In this document: positions 1 to 4,640 of the stretch, piece by piece | Position numbering within the stretch: position 1 is the stretch's first letter | Layout of the letters: every line of letters begins with the position of its first letter | Source of the DNA: an uncultured Eubacterium sp. | Lineage (GTDB): Bacteria; Bacillota; Clostridia; Peptostreptococcales; Anaerovoracaceae | NCBI GenBank assembly: GCA_900551775.1 | Contig: URXI01000114.1 | Location: 1 to 11,387 of the forward strand | Direction: 5' to 3' | DNA length: 11,387 bases | Notes under the pieces: generated by a model | What the model saw: only the letters and a program-made list of their open reading frames with translations | What the model was told of the DNA's origin: nothing | Databases searched by the model: none | Program-made: the position numbers and the translations under genes

Positions 1-344
1 AAGGCCGTTCCTGCACCGATGAAGGCGATGATCCACATCCAGAAGACGGCTCCCGGTCCTCCAAAGCAGATGGCTGTTGCTACGCCGGCGATATTGCCGA
101 CGCCGACACGTCCGCCCAGCGCAAGGGCAAATGCCTGGAAGGAAGACATTCCCTCTTTACTGGTCCTGTCCTCTCTCTTCCTGTCTCTTCCCAGCAGATA
201 ATGTACCATGTCTTTAAAAAGTCTGACCTGAGGGAATTTCATACGAAGTGAAAAATAAAGTCCGGTTCCCAGCGCAAGGATGGTCAGTGGCAATGCCCAG
301 ATCACGTTGTAAATCTCAGCCGTAAGATTGTCTAAAAACGTCAT
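1..344 (-). CDS. Sodium/amino-acid symporter, AGCS (alanine/glycine/glutamine) family, N-terminal part
   Basis: Only the first 114 residues are visible; the frame runs off the left edge. It would be a cytoplasmic-membrane carrier bringing in an amino acid with Na+. Residues 14-34 form the first hydrophobic helix. The stretch at 77-92 (GGRVGVGNIAGVATAI) followed by GGPGAVFWMW at 95-104 is the characteristic N-terminal signature of the AGCS family. The start is ATG at 344, preceded by AAAGGAG about 6 nt upstream. Substrate cannot be read from this fragment: family members carry alanine, glycine or glutamine. The gene lies downstream of a GlnK-GlnL type two-component system, and in B. subtilis that system controls a glutaminase plus the AGCS transporter GlnT, so a glutamine transporter is the favoured inference. 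It is separated from the regulators by a terminator and has its own promoter with repeat sites. Family certain; substrate inferred. Confidence 0.9.
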   Translation of the reverse strand, partial: MTFLDNLTAEIYNVIWALPLTILALGTGLYFSLRMKFPQVRLFKDMVHYLLGRDRKREDRTSKEGMSSFQAFALALGGRVGVGNIAGVATAICFGGPGAVFWMWIIAFIGAGTA

Positions 345-375
345 GTTGCTCTCCTTTCATAAGTAAAGTCCTAAA

Positions 376-384
376 ATAATAACA
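376..384 (-). promoter_or_regulatory. Extended -10 promoter element of the symporter gene
   Basis: Read on the minus strand, TGT-TATTAT gives an extended -10 (TG plus one base before the hexamer). A start about 7 nt downstream would leave a leader of roughly 25 nt before the ATG at 344, enough for the ribosome binding site. The hexamer 17 bp upstream (CAAGAT, 399-404) is a poor -35, as expected for a promoter that needs an activator. The operator-like repeats begin about 12 bp further upstream. Confidence 0.45.
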
Positions 385-415
385 TATCGAGTAAAACTAT
401 CTTGATACAATATTA

Positions 416-451
416 ACAAAGCTTTTCAAAAAAACTCAAAAATACTCAAAA
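416..451 (-). promoter_or_regulatory. Candidate GlnL (response regulator) operator: 10-bp-spaced direct repeats
   Basis: On the minus strand TTTTGA occurs at 451-446, 441-436 and 431-426, and CTTTGT follows in register at 421-416, so there are four hexamers exactly 10 bp apart with 4-bp spacers. From memory, B. subtilis GlnL binds the direct repeat TTTTGT-N4-TTTTGT ahead of glsA-glnT; length, spacing and orientation match and each hexamer differs at one position. The array lies just upstream of the weak -35 of the symporter promoter, a position suited to activation. Low-complexity T-rich DNA makes chance possible, and part of the array doubles as the T-rich tail of the regulator terminator. 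Confidence 0.5.
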
Positions 452-484
452 AGAAACGGAGAAATATTCAGAATATTCCTCCGT
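451..484 (-). terminator. Rho-independent terminator after the response regulator gene
   Basis: A near-perfect inverted repeat centred on base 470: ACGGAG at 456-461 pairs with CTCCGT at 479-484, one A/C mismatch follows, then AATATTC pairs with GAATATT. On the minus strand the hairpin is followed by TTTCTTTTT. It begins 24 nt after the response regulator stop codon and separates that operon from the symporter gene. Confidence 0.75.
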
Positions 485-508
485 AGTTACTTTCTGGTTA
501 CTGTTCCG

Positions 509-1351
509 TTATAAAAGGGACTTTCGATAGAGCAGGAGACCTTCGATGAACTTGGAAATATTGACTCTGCCGCCTCCGCTGCTGGTGCCTTTGATGAAGT
601 CCATCTCGTCCTTGATGTTCTTAAAATCGAAGACATAGTTGGCATAAACCTGAAATACCTCGTTGCTGTAATCATCGATTCCCAGGTTGGCCACATTGGC
701 CAGGCCTTTTTTGATGGCCCGGCGCATCCTCTGTTCCAGGTTTTTGGAAGATTCCAGCTTCTCAGCAGCAATGCGCGTCAGCACTTCCCTGTTGTACTTT
801 TCGTTATGTTCAATGAGATATTGACAGACGCAGAGGATGTCAGCCGTCCCTTTCTCGCCCAGCATGCCCAGAAGACCCAGGAAGACGTTGATCTCGCGAA
901 GGATGTCCTCCCTGCGCTCCGGTTTTGCACTCTGCTCCTCCGTCTCGGCGAACATCCCCTTGATGCCGGCCACCAGGCTGTTCATTTTGATCTTGTCCGA
1001 CACGTTACCCAGCACCTTCTCTACCTCGATGATGTTGATGGGCTTGTTGATAAAAAACTCCACTCCGGCGTTGTAGGCCTGTTCGATCATGTCCTTGTCC
1101 GCCACCTGGGAGATCATGACGAAACTGGCCTTGGGGCGCACTTTTTTGATCTGTCCCACCAGGGCGATGCCGTCCATTTTGCTCATCAAAAGATCGACCA
1201 GGATGATATCCGGCTGCAGCGCCAAAATCTCTCCCATAGCTTTCTCAGGATCTGTGGCGTAGCCGATGACCTCACCCAGGGTGCGGCTTTCTACGATATT
1301 CTCCAGGGTTTTTACCGTGCCGATCTCATCGTCAACTATGTAATACTTCAT
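509..1351 (-). CDS. glnL: Response regulator with YcbB/GlnL-type output domain
   Basis: A 280-residue cytoplasmic transcription regulator. Residues 1-118 are a receiver domain: acidic pair D7-D8, phospho-acceptor D53 in ILVDLL, S81 in the switch position and K103 in the conserved lysine position. Residues 150-275 match the YcbB-type output domain: LGMLGEKGTADI near 161-172, EQRMRRAIKKGL at 206-217, the YSNEVFQVY...FDF segment at 228-243 and VNISKFIEGLL at 263-273. This domain is known from B. subtilis GlnL, which activates glutamine use genes. I place the start at ATG 1351 rather than an in-frame ATG five codons earlier, because GAGGAGG lies 6 nt ahead of it. The start codon is inside the kinase gene (20-nt overlap), so translation is probably coupled. 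Family assignment is strong; glutamine as the signal is inferred from homology and the neighbouring AGCS transporter. Confidence 0.88.
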   Translation of the reverse strand: MKYYIVDDEIGTVKTLENIVESRTLGEVIGYATDPEKAMGEILALQPDIILVDLLMSKMDGIALVGQIKKVRPKASFVMISQVADKDMIEQAYNAGVEFFINKPINIIEVEKVLGNVSDKIKMNSLVAGIKGMFAETEEQSAKPERREDILREINVFLGLLGMLGEKGTADILCVCQYLIEHNEKYNREVLTRIAAEKLESSKNLEQRMRRAIKKGLANVANLGIDDYSNEVFQVYANYVFDFKNIKDEMDFIKGTSSGGGRVNISKFIEGLLLYRKSLL

Positions 1352-2627
1352 CTGATTCCTCCTCAAAAACAGTCTTTGGCATGGTGATCACGAAGTCGGT
1401 GTATTTGCCCTTTTCGCTCTGCACCTCGATGGTCCCGCAGAAGATGTTTTCAACGTAATCCTTGACCAGGGTCAGCCCCAGCCCCCGCTGCACATCTCCT
1501 GTCTCTGCATTGAACTTGGTGGAATAGCCGTCAAAGAATACCGTCTCCAGGTCGTCAGAATCAATGCCAGGTCCGTTATCCCTCACTTCCAGGATGTAGT
1601 TCTCGCCGCTCTCACGCAGGGATAATGAGATTTTGCCGCCGGCCTCCCCAATCGCTTCCGCCGAATTGAGGGTCAGATTGCGGATAATGGACATCATTTT
1701 GAAATATTGATGCACATAAAAATTCGTTTTGACCCGCGTAACCAGTTCCACGTTGTAGCCCCGATTTTTGATGGTGCTCTGTAGATTGGCCTTCTCTATG
1801 GACAGAATATCTTTCATAGCCAGGCGCCCTTCGTCGATATCGTCGAGAAAGGTATCCTTGAGCACATTGATGATATTCAGATAATCTCCTTTGATCTCGT
1901 GGGCGTTTTTGGAGATATCCAGCGAACACTCCTTCAATTCCCGGGGCGCATTGATCGCCTCCATGGATTTGTAGAGGGAAAACGCCTGGCGCATGATATC
2001 CTCGATCTCAGCCGCGTTCTTCTCCATGACGTGGAGTTCGCTCTCAAAGATAGACGCCTGCACGATCAACTTCCGGTATTCCTTGTCATGTTCTTCTTTG
2101 ATCAGCAGATTGGAATAAGTCTCCAGCGCCAGCAGGATCACCTGAATCAGCACGGTTCTGCAGAAAGCGATGATCACGAGGGAAACGGCCGTATGAATGG
2201 CGATGACCAGATGCCCCTGGATCAGGCTCCTGGTGGATAACTCCGCCATGTTGGACAAAAAGTCACAAACGAAGATGACATAGGGGAAATTGCGAATATC
2301 CTTTGGCGCCCTCACCACGTATTTGTAAATCAGCGGATATAGAATTCCATAGGTAAAGAAAAATGCCATATCCGGAATGACTAAAACAGCTGTCAGACTG
2401 GGCTGTCCGCCTTCCAGCACCATGAAGAGAAGTCTGACCAGCGGTGAAAAGATGCCTGAACAGAATGCCACATACCTGGGCGACAGATCTTCGTAGCAGT
2501 AGACGAAAATCGCCATCACCGCCACAGACATGGCGATGATGAATCCATCGGTGATAAAATTGAATCTGATCTGCGACGCCAGGGATACGAAAATAGCGAT
2601 GTATATCGTTTTCTTGATTTTTACCAT
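1332..2627 (-). CDS. glnK: Membrane sensor histidine kinase, GlnK (YcbA) type
   Basis: A 431-residue kinase that would phosphorylate the overlapping response regulator. Residues 5 to about 170 are strongly hydrophobic with about six membrane segments and no large extracellular loop, so the signal is probably sensed within or near the membrane. Residues 175-235 look like a coiled helix leading to the dimerisation helix with the likely phospho-acceptor H243 in AHEIKGDYLNI. The ATP-binding domain shows N321 (N box, NLTLNSAEAI), DNGPGI at 350-355 (G1), FFDGYSTKF at 364-372 (F box) and GLGLTLVKDY at 382-391 (G2), so it should be active. ATG 2627 is preceded by AAAGGAG overlapping the stop region of the upstream ATPase gene. 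Its last codons (EEESDEVLHS) encode the ribosome binding site and start of the regulator. I saw no convincing promoter directly upstream, so it may be read from the ATPase transcript. Confidence 0.85.
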   Translation of the reverse strand: MVKIKKTIYIAIFVSLASQIRFNFITDGFIIAMSVAVMAIFVYCYEDLSPRYVAFCSGIFSPLVRLLFMVLEGGQPSLTAVLVIPDMAFFFTYGILYPLIYKYVVRAPKDIRNFPYVIFVCDFLSNMAELSTRSLIQGHLVIAIHTAVSLVIIAFCRTVLIQVILLALETYSNLLIKEEHDKEYRKLIVQASIFESELHVMEKNAAEIEDIMRQAFSLYKSMEAINAPRELKECSLDISKNAHEIKGDYLNIINVLKDTFLDDIDEGRLAMKDILSIEKANLQSTIKNRGYNVELVTRVKTNFYVHQYFKMMSIIRNLTLNSAEAIGEAGGKISLSLRESGENYILEVRDNGPGIDSDDLETVFFDGYSTKFNAETGDVQRGLGLTLVKDYVENIFCGTIEVQSEKGKYTDFVITMPKTVFEEESDEVLHS

Positions 2628-2638
2628 GCGTTACTCCT

Positions 2639-3991
2639 TTATAAGCACATCGTCATATACAGCGGCACAAAGAGAAGATCCCCTTCTTTTTTCAAATCCT
2701 TCGTATAGATGATCACTCGCTGATTTACCTTGATTGGATATTTTTCTAAAAAATAGTCAAAAGATTTATGATTCGTATATCCGGACGACTTCACCTCAAC
2801 CGGACAGATTCTCCTGCCCCGTACCAGAAGAAAATCGACTTCGTAATTTTTTTCCCGCTCAGCGCCCGCAGGCCTATATTTAAAAGTATGAAAATATAAG
2901 TCGTACCCTTTGCATTTCAGCATCTGCGCCACCAGGTTTTCCATCACCATCCCCTGGTTTGTTCCCAATTTGTCAAATATAATCGATTTGTACAAATCAT
3001 CGTCTGTCTCCGCCCGGTTCTGCATGATCTGCGTCACAAGCAAACCTGTATCACCTAAGAATAATTTGAAATTGCTCCGGTCTGTGAATAATTCTAACGA
3101 TCCCGCAGGCTCCGTTACAGAAAGACACACATTACCCATCATAGATTCTGCAATAAAGTCAATGGACTCCATATACTGGTAAAACCTGGTGCCTTTCTCA
3201 ATGGCCGCATATTTAAAATGTGCACGGTGATTTGAAAGCTGCTCAGGAATCGCTCTGAAAACAGCCGAAGTCCTTCCTCCCGTTTCCGCATCGCTTTTCC
3301 GCAAATCCTCCTCATAAAGGCGCAGAATATTTCTTTTTACTAAATCGATTTCTTGATAAGACTTTCCCGCCACAAACGCTTCTACAGCCTGCGGCATACC
3401 GCCTACAGCCATATATGTGCGGAACCTCTGCATGATTTTCCGGTGAATGCCATCGCCTAGAGGCTTCTGGTTTTTGTATGCTTCCCTGATGGCCTGTCCC
3501 GTAACGGTATCTCCCTGCGCCCACAAAAACTCCTCGAAATCCATCGGATACATCCGCAATCGGTATTCCTCAGAGGGAATCAGAATATCCTTTACATTTT
3601 TTCTGATACTAATTAAAGATCCTGTTTCAATATAGTCATAGCGCCCATCCTGCACCAGATATTTGACGGCCTGTCTGGCAAGAGGAAACATCTGCACCTC
3701 ATCAAAAATGATGAGGCTTGCGCCTCTGGGCAGTTCTTTCCCTTTTAGAAGAAACAGATTGCGAAAAAAATTATCGAGATCGCCCATATTTTCTTCAAAG
3801 TTCCGTTTGACTTCTGCGCTCTCTCTGGCAAAATCAAGAACCAGATATTCCTGATATTCATTCTGGGCAAAGGCTTCCGCCACTGTACTTTTCCCAACTC
3901 GCCTCGCCCCTTCGATCAAAAGCGCGCTCTCTCCGCGAAAAGAGGACTTCCATTCAAGCATTTTCTCATATATTTTGCGCTGAAAAATCAT
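2639..3991 (-). CDS. AAA ATPase of the AAA_14/DUF4143 type, function unknown
   Basis: A 450-residue cytoplasmic protein. Residues 1-160 are the ATPase part: Walker A GARRVGKST at 28-36, Walker B LIIFDEVQ at 93-100, and a sensor-like ETGS at 122-125. The C-terminal half has the typical DUF4143 marks: GDTGLL at 313-318, the GMVMENLVAQML stretch at 347-358, then YEVDFLLV at 383-390 and CPVEVKSS at 396-403. The last two resemble the D...ExK core of PD-(D/E)XK nucleases, although nuclease activity is not established for this family. Start ATG 3991 has AGGAGG about 10 nt upstream and its own promoter; the open frame continues to 4072, but that part covers the promoter. The family is common and often patchily distributed in Clostridia and Bacteroidetes with no firm role. 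It ends 11 nt before the kinase gene and looks more A+T-rich than the surrounding genes, which may hint at insertion here. Confidence 0.88.
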   Translation of the reverse strand: MIFQRKIYEKMLEWKSSFRGESALLIEGARRVGKSTVAEAFAQNEYQEYLVLDFARESAEVKRNFEENMGDLDNFFRNLFLLKGKELPRGASLIIFDEVQMFPLARQAVKYLVQDGRYDYIETGSLISIRKNVKDILIPSEEYRLRMYPMDFEEFLWAQGDTVTGQAIREAYKNQKPLGDGIHRKIMQRFRTYMAVGGMPQAVEAFVAGKSYQEIDLVKRNILRLYEEDLRKSDAETGGRTSAVFRAIPEQLSNHRAHFKYAAIEKGTRFYQYMESIDFIAESMMGNVCLSVTEPAGSLELFTDRSNFKLFLGDTGLLVTQIMQNRAETDDDLYKSIIFDKLGTNQGMVMENLVAQMLKCKGYDLYFHTFKYRPAGAEREKNYEVDFLLVRGRRICPVEVKSSGYTNHKSFDYFLEKYPIKVNQRVIIYTKDLKKEGDLLFVPLYMTMCL

Positions 3992-4013
3992 TTTCGTCCG
4001 CCTCCTTTCCCTT

Positions 4014-4042
4014 ATTATATGCCGTTTTACACAAATCATCAA
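4014..4042 (-). promoter_or_regulatory. Promoter of the DUF4143 ATPase gene
   Basis: On the minus strand TTGATG (4042-4037) and a perfect TATAAT (4019-4014) are separated by exactly 17 bp. Transcription starting near 4007 would give a leader of about 15 nt carrying the AGGAGG site for the ATG at 3991. The -35 box lies inside one copy of a repeated 19-bp motif. Confidence 0.7.
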
Positions 4043-4113
4043 ATGTTTTTTGTATATTTTTGCGCAAAACATAAAATTTTTTTTGATGTTTTCAACACAA
4101 ATCGCAAAATGTT
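4029..4113 (-). repeat. Duplicated 19-bp motif and palindrome in the ATPase control region
   Basis: On the minus strand AACATTT-N3-GATTTGTGT appears at 4113-4095 and again at 4047-4029, 16 of 19 bases identical, 66 bp apart. Between them lies the perfect 12-bp palindrome TTTTGCGCAAAA (4057-4068). The promoter-proximal copy covers the -35 box of the ATPase promoter, so a bound protein would block polymerase. This arrangement suggests an operator pair, possibly for autoregulation, but the protein that binds is unknown. Confidence 0.45.
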
Positions 4114-4128
4114 CAGGAACCGCCTTAG

Positions 4129-4163
4129 TGGCTGAACAGAGAAAAATAATCAGCAGTCAGCCA
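4129..4163 (-). repeat. Short inverted repeat next to the small-RNA terminator
   Basis: TGGCTGA at 4129-4135 and TCAGCCA at 4157-4163 form a perfect 7-bp stem with a 21-nt loop. It lies directly downstream (minus strand) of the hairpin at 4168-4201. There is no T-run after it, so it is not a classical terminator; it may be a secondary 3' structure or chance. Confidence 0.3.
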
Positions 4164-4167
4164 AATG

Positions 4168-4201
4168 AAAAACCAGGTCGTCCACAGCGACCTGGTTTTT
4201 T
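4168..4201 (-). terminator. Strong hairpin terminator ending the putative small RNA
   Basis: AAAAACCAGGTCG at 4168-4180 pairs perfectly with CGACCTGGTTTTT at 4188-4200, a 13-bp stem with a 7-nt loop. Both strands have a T-run after the stem, so it can act in either direction. No protein gene on either strand ends just before it; the only transcript it would obviously end is one from the minus-strand promoter at 4245-4273. Confidence 0.75.
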
Positions 4202-4238
4202 GGTGATGCTAATTGTTTGCTAGATTTTTATTAGCTAT
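4168..4238 (-). ncRNA. Putative small RNA of about 70 nt
   Basis: A good minus-strand promoter (4245-4273) and a strong terminator (4168-4201) enclose about 70 nt with no open frame of useful size. The predicted RNA has a 5' stem (GCTAAT/ATTAGC, arms at 4230-4235 and 4208-4213) followed by an A-rich linker and the 13-bp terminator hairpin. I do not recognise a known RNA family. It could be a free small RNA or a leader that limits read-through into the ATPase gene, but I see no alternative antiterminator pairing that would make it a riboswitch-like attenuator. Confidence 0.4.
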
Positions 4239-4244
4239 GTCTAT

Positions 4245-4273
4245 ATACTATCTCACTTCTATGGGGAAGTCAA
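4245..4273 (-). promoter_or_regulatory. Promoter of the putative small RNA
   Basis: On the minus strand TTGACT (4273-4268) and TAGTAT (4250-4245) are 17 bp apart, close to the sigma-A consensus. The predicted start is near 4238, only about 37 nt before the terminator hairpin, so it does not obviously serve a protein gene unless the terminator is leaky. Confidence 0.6.
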
Positions 4274-4289
4274 GTCATGAAAATAAATT

Positions 4290-4430
4290 TATTGAATGCG
4301 GTCTATCCCAAGGGGATTCAAGTCTTCAGTCGCTATATCAACGGCCAAAGCGGCGCTTTTTCCTGAAATTTGCCCCTATGACGCCGGATTCATCCGTTAC
4401 AGAAGCTGAATTTTCTCCAGTATCTGTTTG
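4290..4430. other. Structured, G+C-richer island in A+T-rich intergenic DNA, not recognised
   Basis: This stretch stands out by composition from its A+T-rich flanks. Its core is an inverted repeat: AGGGGATTCAAGTCTTCAG at 4311-4329 pairs with CTGAAATTTGCCCCT at 4363-4377 (5 + 3 + 5 bp, with a 3-nt bulge and a small internal loop). In a minus-strand RNA one extra position becomes a G-U wobble, but in a plus-strand RNA it is an A/C mismatch, which mildly favours a minus-strand RNA. Inside is the symmetric AAAGCG-G-CGCTTT (4347-4359), and beside it CGGATTCATCCG (4385-4396) can fold as a 4-bp hairpin. Several short frames are open on both strands, none convincing as a gene. The rest of the gap (4431-4554) is A+T-rich and I see nothing definite in it. 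Confidence 0.4.
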
Positions 4431-4554
4431 TTTTAGCAATTTTTGTAAAAAAATCCATCAGATTTGATACATATGATTCTTAGTATGTTTTTATATCATT
4501 TATATTTTAGTCCTTTTGCAACTCTTTTTTATGTCTTTTTGCATAACAACTTGC

Positions 4555-4598
4555 AAAAAACGGCGCCCGCTGCCTCATTTACCAGCATTTGCGCCGTT
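4555..4598 (-). terminator. Rho-independent terminator of the carAB operon
   Basis: AACGGCGC (minus strand, 4598-4591) pairs with GCGCCGTT (4566-4559), with a possible inner GCTG/CAGC stem in the loop, followed by a run of T. It starts 42 nt after the carB stop codon. Just beyond, a second 8-bp inverted repeat (TTTTTGCA at 4536-4543 with TGCAAAAA at 4552-4559) overlaps the T-run. Confidence 0.8.
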
Positions 4599-4640
4599 TC
4601 TTCAGTTTTAGCGAAGCACGCCACCTATTATTGGACGCGC

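Noticed and set aside
806..1387. Plus-strand frame of 193 codons opposite the response regulator
   Set aside because: Mirror image of a well-supported gene, with no start signal or recognisable domain.
3992..4072. N-terminal extension of the ATPase to the ATG at 4072
   Set aside because: This stretch contains the TTGATG/TATAAT promoter and the AGGAGG site for the ATG at 3991; family members begin near the Walker A region as the shorter form does.
4213..4467. 84-codon plus-strand frame in the intergenic region
   Set aside because: No ribosome binding site, it starts upstream of the opposing promoter, runs through the hairpin structures and resembles no protein I know; its openness appears to be incidental.
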